This document shows positions 1 to 14,472 of a stretch of 64,000 nt of DNA, one piece after another. Location: positions 139,001 through 203,000 of the forward strand of contig NC_092520.1 of the NCBI RefSeq assembly GCF_037038585.1, given 5' to 3'. The first letter of the stretch is position 1. The number at the start of each line of letters is the position of its first letter. Made by a program: the position numbers and the translations under genes. The notes under the pieces are model-generated. The model was given only the letters and a program-made list of their open reading frames with translations, searched no databases and was not told the origin of the DNA. Source of the stretch: Patagioenas fasciata (lineage: Eukaryota > Chordata > Aves > Columbiformes > Columbidae).

Positions 1-1500
1 ATGAGCTGATTTAACTGATACACATTTGCCTCACTCCTGTTACTGGCTGCCGGTCCCAATGCTTGCTGCCTTTATTGTATTTTTTTAAAAGACTCTCTAG
101 TCCACCGGAACTGCCTGAAAAACTCGGATGTATAGGAATACGTTTGGCTGTGCAGCTGGCTTTGGAATGTTGGGGCTTTTTTGAAACAAGTTGAACCATC
201 CAGCTGCTTTTGTCACTTTTATCCTCTCTCCCCCACGCCCGTGAGATCACAGTGGAAAAGGAGCCTCTCTGGCAGCAGCCGGAGGTGCTGCTGGTGCCCA
301 GCACAGGCGTCACAGCGCAGAGCGGTGCCCAGCTCTGGGTCACAGGCACCGAGGTGTCCCCGGGAGCGGAGCCGCGTCCGTCACACCGCGAGGGGACAGA
401 ACCACGTCCGACCAGGTCTCACCCAGAGCTGCGGGTGCAGAACGCCGACCGAACACCAGAGCTTGGACCGACGGGACCGTGCGGGCAGAACTGCCCAAGA
501 CCTCCTGCTCCGGTCCCTCTTCAGGAGCAGCAGCTCGAGCTGCTCTACACTGTGCCTGGCAAATAAACTGATATTTTAGAATTTCTGGAATCCGTGCCTG
601 AGTCTCTGCTGCAGCAAACCCAGGGAAAAGGAGCTTCCCTAGTGCCGAGCTGATCTCCCTCCCACGCAAAGCTTCATCTTCATTTCTAGTTCTGGAATAC
701 CTCCTTTGAACCAAAGTAAAAGTTACTTTTGCTTTTTTTCCTATTACAGCTGATGACAGTTTCTGCGAATCTTGTTATATTTTTTACCTTTGTAGCATCT
801 ATAAAATTATTTCCACAGTCCAATTAAATTTGTTAAAAAAACCCACAACATAACCCTGTAGCCAATTTTAAACTCTTGCAGCTGGGCTTTCCTGTTACGT
901 TTCCCAAACGCCACTCAGAACAAAGTACTGAAAACCAGAGATGCAGTCAGTATCACTGTACATTACAAATCACCAATTTCACTGTATTTACAGCTTTCCC
1001 CAGGCATGTTCAACACCTCCAGAATCAACACCTGATTGTAACCTACTAGTAACAAAACCACAACTTTACCAGTAAAGAGGAAGAGAAAGACAGCCAGGGT
1101 TTCTAGAAATCATGACAAGGCAAAAACTGGAGTACGATTCATCATTAACTGGCAAGACATTTTTAAAAAAGTACATACTTACTGCTATTGCTCTTCACCA
1201 CCCGTCCCGTGTCACTGCGCCAGGCCGCGCTGCGTCCTCCCAGCGCTGGGGTGGGGACGAGCCCGTGTCCTCGGGCAGGAGGACCCCAGGGCTCTGGCAC
1301 TGACACCAGCGCTCCTGCGGAAAGTGTCCCTGGCAGACAGGGATTCCAGCGGAACCAGGTGCTTCACTTAAAGCAGTAATAGCCAAGAAAGAAATGAAAT
1401 GCTTGAAGAGAATTTTTACTTAATGCCAGGTACACCCGCGAGCTCTGCAAGAGACTCATCGCTGCCACCAACGCTGCGGCTCATTTAACCCTGCAGCCCG
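1..1500. other. Flank with no recognised gene
   Basis: No conserved protein, RNA or CR1 signature was recognised here. A canonical AATAAA lies at 562-567 on the plus strand, after a moderately GC-rich stretch (250-560), so this could be the 3' end of an upstream plus-strand transcript. That is only a guess from the one motif. The open frames around 180-720 overlap on both strands and resemble nothing known to me. Confidence 0.3.
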
Positions 1501-1539
1501 TCTGAATTCACACATCGCCCGTGCTGCCTCAGCTGCCCT

Positions 1540-1972
1540 CTGACAAACCTGAGGCGCCAGCCCCGCCGTTCCCCGTTAAACACTCCCTGCCCGCACAGCC
1601 GCTCTTTGCTCAGCAGGGTGACCCTCACCTCGTCCCGCCCGCCCGCACCCCCGGAAACCATTTTGTCTCCTCACCAACGCCCCTTGTTCAACAACTTTCT
1701 ACCCCGGTCGCCGCCTCCCCGCACGCGCTCGAACGCCCAACTGCGCCCGACAGCCAATCAGCGCTGAGCTCCCGCCCCGCCCGCCAGGCGGGCGGCGTGG
1801 CTGGCCAATGAAAAACGGCGTAAGAACGGCGGGGAGGGAGGAAGGCGGGTGGGGGCGGGGCCGTCCGCAGCAGGGACCAATAGGCGGGCGGTGCGTGCCA
1901 GCCAGAGGGCGGGTTTGAAGGCGGCGGCGGGAGGGGGCGCAGAGCGCGGCGGGCGGGGATCGGGGACAGCAG
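1540..1972 (+). promoter_or_regulatory. AURKB promoter: CpG island with CCAAT boxes and CHR
   Basis: A GC- and CpG-rich stretch just upstream of AURKB holds three CCAAT boxes on the plus strand (1754-1758, 1805-1809, 1877-1881) and a TTTGAA cell-cycle homology region at 1914-1919, directly after GGGCGG. Multiple NF-Y boxes followed by a CHR is the known arrangement of G2/M genes bound by the DREAM/MMB complex, AURKB among them. A CAG/GT at 1970-1974 could be the donor of a non-coding first exon, since a splice acceptor (AG at 2154-2155) lies just before the ATG at 2157. Confidence 0.7.
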
Positions 1973-2156
1973 GTCCGGGGAACAGGGGTCCCGGGGGGCT
2001 GGGGATCCGGGGACCGCGTGTCCCGGGGGTCTCGGGGTTCCCGGGGGGCTGGGGGTCCCGAGGGGCTGGGGATCCAGGGACAGCGTGTCCCGGGTGGTTG
2101 GGGGTCCCGAGATCTGGGGTCCCGTGGTGATGCTGTGTCCCCTCGCCGCCCCCAGG

Positions 2157-5952
<3,796 letters not shown>

Positions 5953-5989
5953 GCTCAAACGCTTGGATTATTAATATTTGCAGTAATAT

Positions 5990-5995
5990 AATAAA
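5990..5995 (+). terminator. AURKB polyadenylation signal AATAAA
   Basis: AATAAA lies 38 bases after the AURKB stop codon (5950-5952), implying a very short 3' UTR. Confidence 0.75.
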
Positions 5996-6019
5996 TATCA
6001 GCCTGCAGCTTTGCTAAAC

Positions 6020-6990
6020 ATCAGTGTCACAGTTCTGTCCAAAGGTGTCAACTACTGCATACAACAAAAGCAAAGCTCCAACTCCCCTGCAGCAGCTGCC
6101 AAGTGCCAGCACAGGGACACGGCTGCGAGGGCTGGTAACGGCACACAGGGCAGACCGCGGGCGACAGCTGCACACAGGGCAGACTGCAGCAGACTAAATT
6201 CTTGGGGAAGAAACCTGGAGTAGAATAGCAGCAGGGCTGGCACCTCCACAGAGGTCCAACCCCAGCATATAAACCATAGACTTCTGTATCTTTACAAACA
6301 GTTCATACCATCATTTAGTCCAACAGCAATATTCCACTGTGAGGTCTTCTTGCTTCTCTTTGGATCTTTTTCTCCGATTCCACATGGGCCTTTCGTGTTT
6401 TCAGCTGTAGACATTGTTTATGGTCCATAGCCTTGCAGGTACTGTTTTGTCTGAATAAATCCTTTCTTCTCAGCAAAGTGTGAAATAGGCCCCATTTTGC
6501 AGACGTCTGTAATGTCTCCTCCGTGTTAGCCTTGGATCGTTGTTTTTCCTGGACCGTTCTGTTCTTCCCAGCAAAGTGCAAACAAGACCTTATCTTGCAA
6601 GCGTTCAGTGTGGTTTGTAGTTGCTTTTGGTAAATATGAGCAGAACTTTAAAATTTAAGCAAATCCAGCTTACCAAGTAACATGAAGCAAAGAGTGTATT
6701 AAAAATCATACAACCTTTTATCTCTAAATAATTAATTTAGAGTGCATCTACTTAAGCCAAATTATTGATATTAAACTTAAATTGGGCTCAGCCACTGACC
6801 TGTGAGTAGTAAAACCATTGCCATACAGCTCACTTATTTAGCAGGGAGAGCTCACAGTGGGCTCACCCAGACTGTCGTGTTTAGAGAATAAAGTGGTTGA
6901 CTCGCAGTCAAATTGCACACAGCAGGAAAAGTCTGCAAGAAACTGCCTGCACCCACAAACCACCAGCATTCAGTAGCCGTTCTGCTTCCT
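6020..6990. other. Intergenic, nothing recognised
   Basis: AT-richer sequence without a recognisable exon, RNA gene or repeat family. The small open frames on both strands have no familiar motif. Confidence 0.3.
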
Positions 6991-7009
6991 TGTGGGTCCC
7001 CTGGAAGGA

Positions 7010-7480
7010 GCTCAGGCCCCCACCTGCTCTGGAGCCCGCACCTGCTGCTGGTTTGGCTGGGGGGGAGTGGGGGCGAGTCGAGCGCATCCGCCACAGGGGC
7101 CGCCGGAGACGCCGAGGGCCGGCTTGCCGCCTTCACCATGGGGCTCGGGCGCGGCCCAGGAACACGGGACGGGTTCGCAGGAGCAGCCGGAGCTGGGGGC
7201 GGCTGCGCGGGGCGAGCGGGGCCGCGGGAGGAGGTTCAGAGGGAGCTCTGGCGAGCTGGGGATGCACCCGGCATCTGCCCCCGGCCGGCTGTCGCCTCCT
7301 GCTCCTCCGCCGGCCCCGGGGACCTCCGCGGGGGCTGCCCTGAGCCGCCTGCCGCCCACCCCCTCCCCCCCGGAGCGGACCTGACTGAAGACTGCGGCTC
7401 CCCGGAGAGGCCGCGGCCGCCCGCCCTCCTCTGCTCCTCGGAGGGTCCGTTTGAAGCGGAAAAAGGCGCAGTTGGGGGAC
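7010..7480. promoter_or_regulatory. CpG island, possible promoter of an unidentified transcript
   Basis: Dense CpG and GC content (CGG/CCG runs, several GC boxes) set off sharply from AT-rich flanks on both sides. A plus-strand frame runs 6913-7797 through the island, with an ATG in good context at 7138, but its protein is low-complexity Gly/Ala/Pro/Arg followed by an unfamiliar tail, so no CDS is called. Confidence 0.4.
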
Positions 7481-8114
7481 GGGTTTGCAATTACTCAGGT
7501 AAATTATCAGCGGGTGTGTGTAACAACGGGGCTCAAAAGGCTCTTTTTAAGATCGCCAGGCCGTTATGCCGAAAATATACCAATTTATGCATATTTTGGC
7601 CCAAAATACAGCTCCAGCACAAATGGGCAAGCCGCGAGGGTGAGGTCAGGGCTTTTAATTCGTGGTTTGGGGGAAGTTTGTCCCGTTTGGAGCGTTTTCA
7701 ACAGCAAGCTGGGAAATGGGATAGTTTAGAGAACCCCAAATTGGGGAGGAAATGGTTAATAAAGGGGCTTCGTGCCGCTGCCTTGAGGCAGAAGTGATGA
7801 AAAAAAAAAAAACACAACCTTTTTTTTCTTTGAACTTTTCCCCTTTTAAATGAAAATGATAATATTTGTTGTTTTCAGCACCAGCAGTGGAGGTGGGGAG
7901 GAAACAACTCCAAAAATATCCCTAAAACCACCCGGATTTAACCCAAATCTTTCGGGGAGGCGCGGGTGTAAATCCCTTTTAGTGTCACCGGTCTGCCCAG
8001 TCCCCTCCCCCACCAGCCTTTCCCCCTCTTTTTATCCCAGTTTCTAGGGATAAATTTCACCACTTTATTTCTTCAATTTCATAACTTCCCTCCCTTGGAA
8101 AAGAAACTTCTTCT

Positions 8115-8180
8115 CCGCGGGGGATTGGAGTGGATGATCTTTGGAGGTCCATTCCAGCCCCTAACACTGTGATTCTGTGA
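8115..8180 (+). mobile_element. CR1 LINE 3' tail fragment
   Basis: The phrase GATGATCTTTGGAGGTCC, then CATTCCAGCCC, then GTGATTCTGTGA is the characteristic end of avian CR1 elements. Only the last 60-70 bp remain. Confidence 0.7.
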
Positions 8181-8796
8181 AAACAGAGCGGAGCAGGACG
8201 CTTGTCCCTCACCTGAGCCCCTCACTGTTCAACCCCCCGACCCACCCCCTCCCCCCCCCCAAAAAAAAAAGAGGCGTCTAAGGGTTTTTGTAATTGGCTT
8301 TTTTAAAATAAAAGGGTTTTTTTAGCAGCAGCAATTCTGTCCTCCCGGGCGCCAGAGCCGGCACGGCATGGCCGGGCTGCAGAACCGGCTGCGGCCACCG
8401 GGCGGCAGCAGCGGCGACACCCGGCGGCACCGGCGCTGCGGTTCCCGCGTTGCGCGCTCGGCACGGCGGGGGCGGCGGCGTTTCCTTCCCGAGCGGCGGC
8501 AACGAGCGCGGTGGCAGCGCCTCACGGGCCCCGCAGCACCGCACGGCCGGTACGGGCGGACGGCAGCGTGGAGCACGGGGGCTGCATGGCGAACTATAGA
8601 GGTGCCGGGGGGGAAACGTGTGCGGGGGCCCCTGCACCGAGGGGTCCGCCCGGGGTCAGCCAGACCAGACGATCCACATGGGTCAACCCGCAGCTGAGAA
8701 TCCGCACTCCGCTGCGACTGTCCGGAGAGCGGCAGACACGGAACAATCACCAGCGCGGCCCCAAGCCGCACAGCCTTGTACCCAACACCATTTCAA

Positions 8797-8810
8797 TTCT
8801 GTTTTTAACC
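8797..8810 (-). terminator. snRNA 3' box of U2 copy 1
   Basis: On the minus strand, GGTTAAAAACAGAATT lies about 20 bases after the mature U2 3' end. It matches the GTTTN0-3AAARNNAGA box used by Integrator for snRNA 3' end formation. Confidence 0.65.
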
Positions 8811-8829
8811 AGCTCAGGGTCCCCCGAGG

Positions 8830-9017
8830 GGGTGCACCGTTCCCGGAGGCACTGCAATACCGGGACGATGCGCGGAGCGGAGGGAGCAAGCTCCGGATCC
8901 AACTCCCAGGCCCAAAAATCCGTTTAATATAAAGTCCTCTCATCGAGGACGTATCAGATATTAAACTGATAAGAACAGATACTACACTTGATCTTAGCCA
9001 AAAGGCCGAGAAGCGAT
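8830..9017 (-). ncRNA. RNU2: U2 spliceosomal snRNA, copy 1
   Basis: The minus strand from 9017 begins ATCGCTTCTCGGCC and continues with the canonical U2 5' domain, including the branch-point recognition sequence GTGTAGTA. The Sm site GGATTTTTGG, stem III GGAGCTTGCTCC and 3' end GGTGCACCC follow; length is 188 nt, as in human U2. Against human U2 as I remember it, the 5' 70 bases are unchanged. The stem IIa loop differs (GATGA in place of TATCC), the Sm-proximal stretch differs slightly, and stem IV shows a compensatory pair change (CCTGG/CCAGG to CCCGG/CCGGG). Conserved pairing and promoter elements argue for a functional gene. Confidence 0.96.
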
Positions 9018-9060
9018 ACTTTGTAACCGCCGCCGCACCGCCCCATCCACTGCCAGACCC

Positions 9061-9078
9061 TCCCACCTCACGGTCACT
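9061..9078 (-). promoter_or_regulatory. U2 copy 1 proximal sequence element (PSE)
   Basis: On the minus strand, GTGACCGTGAGGTGGGA lies 44-61 bases before the U2 start. Position and the ACCGTGA core match the vertebrate PSE bound by SNAPc. Confidence 0.7.
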
Positions 9079-9256
9079 CTCGCCGCGCCCGCACCAACCC
9101 CCGAGCTCCTTTCTCGCTCTGTTCCCCTCACTCTCCCCGCGATTCCACCGGAATCCGAGGACACCGGCCCTCGCCGCACCCGGAGACCCCCGCGACGGAG
9201 GCTCCCAGCGGCCCCTTCGGCCACTCTGGCTCTCGATTGGTGCATCCCCGCCTCTA

Positions 9257-9554
9257 ATTTGCATTCTCCCCTGCTCCTCGTCACCCCGCCCCTTGTTTTC
9301 CGATCCGTGATCTGATTGGCACGATCCGCATCCACATTTGCATTCTCCCCGCCCACTCGCCTCTCCGCCCACACCCCGAGTCGATTTGCATATTCGCCGC
9401 GGCTTTTGCTTCTGTTCTATTTCTACCCAGCCTCTTCTGTTTCTGTTTCTCCTCTTTCTCTTTCTATCTCTGTCTTTATTTCTATTTTATTTTATTTTAT
9501 TTTCTGTTTCTTTTTCCCGGCGGCCCGTTCGACATCTGCTCCTCTGATTTGCAT
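9257..9554 (-). promoter_or_regulatory. U2 copy 1 distal sequence element: four octamers
   Basis: ATGCAAAT octamers (seen as ATTTGCAT on the plus strand) lie at 9257-9264, 9336-9343, 9384-9391 and 9547-9554. The first is about 240 bases upstream of U2, the classic Oct-1 DSE position, and GC boxes lie between them. Four copies is more than the usual single octamer. Confidence 0.75.
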
Positions 9555-9589
9555 GTCCCCGCCCTTCGTGCCCCGCTGCGCCCGCTCGC

Positions 9590-9670
9590 AAAGCGCAATG
9601 CGCATGCGCAGCTCCGCAGGCGCTGTTCTGTGGTTCCGCGGCAGCGCGCGGCCGCCGGAAGTGCTGGGGG
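9590..9670 (+). promoter_or_regulatory. NRF1-like and ETS-like motifs, possible orphan promoter
   Basis: GCGCATGCGCA (NRF1 consensus) at about 9600-9610 and CCGGAAGTG (ETS consensus) near 9655 lie in CpG-rich sequence at the outer edge of the U2 block. A 57-codon frame with an ATG at 9775 follows but has no recognisable homology. The second U2 block keeps the NRF1-like site and loses everything beyond it. Confidence 0.4.
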
Positions 9671-9992
9671 CTTTTTTCCCCAAAATTGTCCTGTTTAATT
9701 TTATTCCCCCGCCCTTTTCCCCCGCTCCCGCCGTTGCAGACCCAGATTCAGGCTGTTTGGGGTATTTTTGTGCCATGGCGACGCCTCCCCTTCCGTGCCT
9801 GTGGCGCCGCAGAGTAAAGTCCCGATTTGGGGAAACTGGCCCCAAATTGCAGTGGGAAAAGGGGGAAATGGAGAAGGGGGCAGAGACAGCTGTTGAAAGT
9901 GCTTCTATATCTTTATTTCTTCAGAAATACATCAAACAAGGTTGACTTTTTAAGTCCTTTCTATATACAGGGAGTTTTGAGGCCAATTGTCT

Positions 9993-10720
9993 GAGGTTCA
10001 ACACGGTCAAGTGCCGGGTCCTGCACTGGGGTCACAACAACCCCATGAACGCTGCAGCTGGGGAGGAGCGGCTGGAAAAGGGCCTGGGGGTGCTGGTGAC
10101 AGCGGCTGAACATGAGCCAGTGGGTGGCCAAGAGACCACAGCATCCTGGCTTGTATCAAGAATAGTGTGGCCAGCAGGACTAGAGAAGTGATTGTGTCTC
10201 TGCACTGGGCACTAGCGAAGTCAAACCTCAAATCCTGGGTCAGTTCTGGGGCCCTCAGGCCAAGAAAGGCCTTGAGGTGCTGGAGCGAGTGGAGAGAAGG
10301 GAACGGAGCTGGTGAGGGGCTGGAGCACAAGTGTGATGGGAGCGGCTGAGGGACCTGGGGGTTCAGCTGGAGAACAGGAGCTGAGGGGAGACCTTCTGAT
10401 CTCTGAACTGCCTGAAAGGAGCTTGGAGCCAGGGGGGTCGGGCTCTGCTCCCCAGGAACAAGCGCCAGGAGCAGAGGAAACGGCCTCAAGTTGCGCCAGG
10501 GGAGGTTGAGGTTGGATGTGGGAACAATTTCTTCCCCAAAGGGCTGTGGGGCATTGGAACAGGCTGCCCAGGGCAGTGCTGGAGTCACCATCCCTGGAGG
10601 GGTTTAAAAGGTGTTCAGACGAGGTCCTTAGGGGCATGCTTTAGTGCTAGAGTTGCGTTAGGTTGTGGCTGGACTCAGTGATCCTCAGGGTCTGTTCCAA
10701 TTGAAATGCTTCTGTGATTC
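9993..10720 (+). mobile_element. CR1 LINE 3' fragment
   Basis: It starts with the ORF2 phrase for F-N-x-x-K-C-R-V-L-H (GTGCCGGGTCCTGCAC) and runs to the 3' tail TTCTGTGATTC. It covers the ORF2 C-terminus and UTR only, with several frame breaks. It belongs to the same subfamily as the inverted copy at 32942-33470. Confidence 0.85.
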
Positions 10721-11089
10721 AAGATCTTCTAAAGCTGCAGTTGTGCCACCAGCCTGCTTAGGGTCCCCCCCAGCTTCCAACTGTCCTTACACTGAACAGG
10801 CACATGCACGTTTCATCTTCCAGCAGCAAAAACGCATGCACTCCCAGACCCATGCACAACCTCAGGATGCCCAGGCACACTTTGTTATTCTGATGTAGAG
10901 CCACGGGCATCCCTGCATGTACGGCTGCATGCAGCAGAGCAGGCCTGGGTCTAACTCCAGCGAGAGGCCGCTCCCCGCTGTCAGAATGAACTCACCTCGT
11001 GCTGCCCAGAGCCCCAGTGGGACAGCCCTGCCTGGCCTGCGGCTCTGAGCTGTGCCGGAGCGCCGCCCGGCCCTCGGGGCTCCCACCAA

Positions 11090-11690
11090 CAGACACCCCC
11101 GCCCATTGCAGCTCCTGCTCGCTGCAGCCGCAGGTGGTTTTGCTCTGGCTGACGCACACCCCAGGCAGCACACAGCCCCTGTCACTCCAGCTCCTGCTCG
11201 CTGCAGCCACAGGCGGTTTTGCTCTGGCTGACGCACACCCCAGGCAGCACACAGCCCCTGTCACTCCAGCTCCTGCTCGCTGCAGCCACAGGCGGTTTTG
11301 CTCTGGCTGACGCACACCCCAGGCAGCACACAGCCCCTCTCGCTGCAGTCACAGGTGGTTTTGCTCTGGCTGACGCACACCCCAGGCAGCACACAGCCCC
11401 TCTCGCTGCAGCCGCAGGTGGTTTTGCTCTGGCTGACGCACACCCCAGGCAGCACACAGCCCCTCTCGCTGCAGCCGCAGGTGGTTTTGCTCTGGCTGAT
11501 GCACACCCCAGGCAGCACACAGCCCCTGTCGCTGCAGCCGCAGGTGGTTTTGCTCTGGCTGATGCACACCCCAGGCAGCACACAGCCCCTCTCGCTGCAG
11601 CCGCAGGTGGTTTTGCTCTGGCTGACACACACCCCAGGCAGCACACAGCCCCTGTCGCTCCAGCTCCTGCTCACTGCAGTGCTGGCTGAC
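11090..11690. repeat. Minisatellite, 79-bp then 63-bp units
   Basis: About 8 units. The phrase GGTTTTGCTCTGGCTGA recurs at spacings of 79, 79, then 63 bp five times. The 79-bp unit has an extra 16 bp (CACTCCAGCTCCTGCT). Because 63 is divisible by three, several overlapping frames stay open on both strands and should not be called genes. Confidence 0.9.
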
Positions 11691-11811
11691 TGAAGCTGCA
11701 GCTCTGTACTGGAGCTCCAGTTGCTTCAGCTCCTTCTCCTGACAAGCTCCAGCTGCTCCTACAGTCTGGGCATTCGACAAGGTTGTAAACCAATTGCTGT
11801 GAAAAACTGAG

Positions 11812-12575
11812 TGTTAGGATTAAACACCATAGTTATACATTGTATAAATACTCCTGAGTTTGTATGATTAACTAACTATTCTAAACTGTACAAAGAAGAG
11901 CTGGACTCAAAAAGGACAATGTGGGGTCTGAAAAGAGCCTTTCACCCCAGAGGCCTTCTCAGACAATGAGTCTGGCCTGGTGCACCAACAAAAGGAACGG
12001 AAGTCTTTCAGAAACCTCTAGCCATAATGTAACAAGACTAAGCCTAATGTAGCAAGACGAGGCCTAATGTAACAGAAACCTAACAGAGAAACTCTACAGA
12101 GACTGGACTCGAAGCTAAGCCGGGTGTCCCGTGCTTGCAAGTTGGTAAAGTAGGTCGTTCCACTAAATGAAGAAAGAGCTTATAGGACTTTTACTGAGTA
12201 GCAGCACAAAATGACAAGAGGCTTGTTCAAGAAATCAGGTTAAGAAGCCGACACCGGGGGGAGGAGGGAGTACCAGGCTGCTAAGACAACAGAGACATTA
12301 GAGACTCCGGTGAAGACTCTGGAATACCTAAGATGGACTTCTGGCAAGGGGCGGGTTTGTGTAAATAATTTACGTTTTATGCATTATCTAAGTAGTATAA
12401 GCAAATGAATATTCAATACATATAGGTAACAAATACCAAGAAGTGCAAATCATGCGCACACTCGATTAGAAGAACGATCCTCTGAGTGTCCAGTACGCTG
12501 CAATAAAAGTGCCGCCTTTTAGCACTTTCAAAACTGCTTTAAGGAATCTTTTTGCCAGCTTTTCAGTATCAGCAC
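11812..12575 (+). mobile_element. Probable solo LTR of an avian endogenous retrovirus (fossil)
   Basis: The region has the make-up of an avian ERV LTR. It begins TGTTAGGATT, continues AT-rich, and near 12480-12510 has a GAGTGTCC phrase, then CTGCAATAAAAGTGCC, a polyadenylation-signal region. No internal retroviral genes adjoin it. Boundaries and family are uncertain. Confidence 0.45.
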
Positions 12576-12699
12576 ATTGGCCTCCGACAGCACTCTGGCG
12601 TCCGACACCACCAGACCCCCCCTCTGGGAGGTCCACGCACCTGCCCGGTCCCTGCTCTCCCGCAGCGCCCGCTGCCCTCCCACCCCCTGCAAAACCAGC

Positions 12700-12925
12700 C
12701 AAACCACCTCCCTCAGTGCCCATTTCTGAGCCCAAACCCGCCTGCTGAGCCTGTTCTCCAGTCCCAAAAATGCAGGACTTGACCCGTATTTCTGAGCCTG
12801 AGGCCACACAACTCAATCTGTTTCTGAGCCCCAAAATCCACCCCCTAAGACTGTTTTCAAGCCCCAGGAACGGAAATCTTTGCCTCCATTTCTGGCCCCC
12901 AACAGCTGCTTTCTGGCCCCTTGCA
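12700..12925. repeat. Degenerate short tandem repeat
   Basis: Imperfect repeats of a phrase like TTTCTGAGCCCCAAAA, spaced about 45 bp, lie between the two U2 blocks. CpG-rich sequence follows at 12950-13300 with no recognised gene. Confidence 0.5.
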
Positions 12926-13338
12926 CCCCCATGCGCGATGCTCAGGGTGGGTGGAGCTCAGCGCCCCCCGCCCAGCCCCGCACCCCCGGGCCCCACACGC
13001 AGTTTGGGAAGCGCCCGGGAGCTGCGGAGCGTCCGGCCCCGTCCTGCGGGCAGCACGGGCGGGCAGCGCTCCACCATTGCCGGGCATGGGATTTGGCCGC
13101 CCCTGCTCCCCCCGCCGGACAGGGGCTCGGCCCCAAACCCACCCCGGCCCCGGCCCCGCCTTCCTGAGGCCGCCCCGCCCCAGAGCTCGCTCGCTCTGGG
13201 CTCGGCCCCGCCGGCAGCAGCACGGAAGTCGGGGACCCGCTGCGCACGGCTCAGCTGGAGCTGTAAAACCAGAGAAACGGCCCCCGCAGGGCGCGCTGCA
13301 GAGCTCCCCCACTTCCCAGCTGATGTCAGTTTGCTCTA

Positions 13339-14151
13339 TTTTTAACCAGCTCAGGGTCCCCCGAGGGGGTGCACCGTTCCCGGAGGCACTGCAATACCGG
13401 GACGATGCGCGGAGCGGAGGGAGCAAGCTCCGGATCCAACTCCCAGGCCCAAAAATCCGTTTAATATAAAGTCCTCTCATCGAGGACGTATCAGATATTA
13501 AACTGATAAGAACAGATACTACACTTGATCTTAGCCAAAAGGCCGAGAAGCGATACTTTGTAACCGCCGCCGCACCGCCCCATCCACTGCCAGACCCTCC
13601 CACCTCACGGTCACTCTCGCCGCGCCCGCACCAACCCCCGAGCTCCTTTCTCGCTCTGTTCCCCTCACTTCCCCGCGGTTCCACCGGAATCCGCGGACAC
13701 CGGCCCTCGCCGCACCCGGAGACCCCCGCGACGGAGGCTCCCAGCGGCCCCTTCGGCCACTCTGGCTCTCGATTGGTGCATCCCCGCCTCTAATTTGCAT
13801 TCTCCCCTGCTCCTCGTCACCCCGCCCCTTGTTTTCCGATCCGTGATCTGATTGGCACGATCCGCATCCACATTTGCATTCTCCCCGCCCACTCGCCTCT
13901 CCGCCCACATCCCGAGCCGATTTGCATATTCGCCGCGGCTTTTGCTTCTGTTCTATTTCTACCCAGCCTCTTCTGTTTCTGTTTCTCCTCTTTCTCTTTC
14001 TATCTCTGTCTTTATTTCTATTTTATTTTATTTTATTTTATTTTCTGTTTCTTTTTCCCGGCGGCCCGTTCGACATCTGCTCCTCTGATTTGCATGTCCC
14101 CGCCCTTCGTGCCGCACAGCGCCCGCTCGCAGAGCGCAATGCGCATGCGCA
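13339..14151 (-). repeat. U2 snRNA duplication block, copy 2
   Basis: Direct duplicate of 8802-9610. Identity stops abruptly in the 3' box region on one side and just after GCGCATGCGCA on the other; flanks are unrelated. The PSE is at about 13598-13615 and the first octamer at 13793-13800, followed by the other octamers at matching positions. Confidence 0.9.
13367..13554 (-). ncRNA. RNU2: U2 spliceosomal snRNA, copy 2
   Basis: The transcribed region shows no difference from copy 1 by eye. It has the same 188-nt length, 5' start ATCGCTTC, branch-point recognition GTGTAGTA, Sm site and 3' end, and the same GATGA loop in stem IIa. A 3' box (GGTTAAAAATAGAG) follows and is slightly different from that of copy 1. 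With intact PSE and octamers this copy should also be transcribed (inference). Confidence 0.96.
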
Positions 14152-14472
14152 CAGCTTCTTTCCTTTATTAGTACAATATCATTTCCACTGCATCATTTAA
14201 TAGTAAGCGCACAGAAATAGAAGAGTACTCTGTCAGGAAGACAGAATAAATAGCAGCAAGTAAGTTTTGCAGAAGCGTACCTTGCTCTGCAACAGGCCCT
14301 ATTTTTAGTATTTGTGTTCATATATTTCATTTTTAAAATATATTACAGTCGGCACATTTTTCATGTTAGCTTTAAAGTCCACTCTACAAGTACCTTAGGA
14401 AAAATGCAGACAGAGCTCTGACGCAGCGCAGCACCCCTGTTCCACCGCTCCGCTCCTTGGGCAGGGACCTTC

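Larger units (their letters stand above)
8802..9610 (-). repeat. U2 snRNA duplication block, copy 1
   Basis: This block is nearly identical to 13339-14151 in the same orientation, about 4.54 kb apart. It runs from the U2 3' box through the U2 gene, PSE, octamer region and a pyrimidine/TTTTA tract to a GCGCATGCGCA motif. Only scattered substitutions and a change in TTTTA copy number separate the copies, which means a recent duplication or ongoing gene conversion. Confidence 0.9.

Noticed and set aside
6913-7797. Plus-strand frame of 294 codons across a CpG island
   Set aside because: No recognisable domain and composition-driven first half; kept only as a CpG island with a possible transcript.
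8683-9374. Protein frames of about 230 and 126 codons over the U2 region, repeated at 12857-13910
   Set aside because: They overlap the U2 snRNA genes and their promoters; duplicated only because the U2 block is duplicated.
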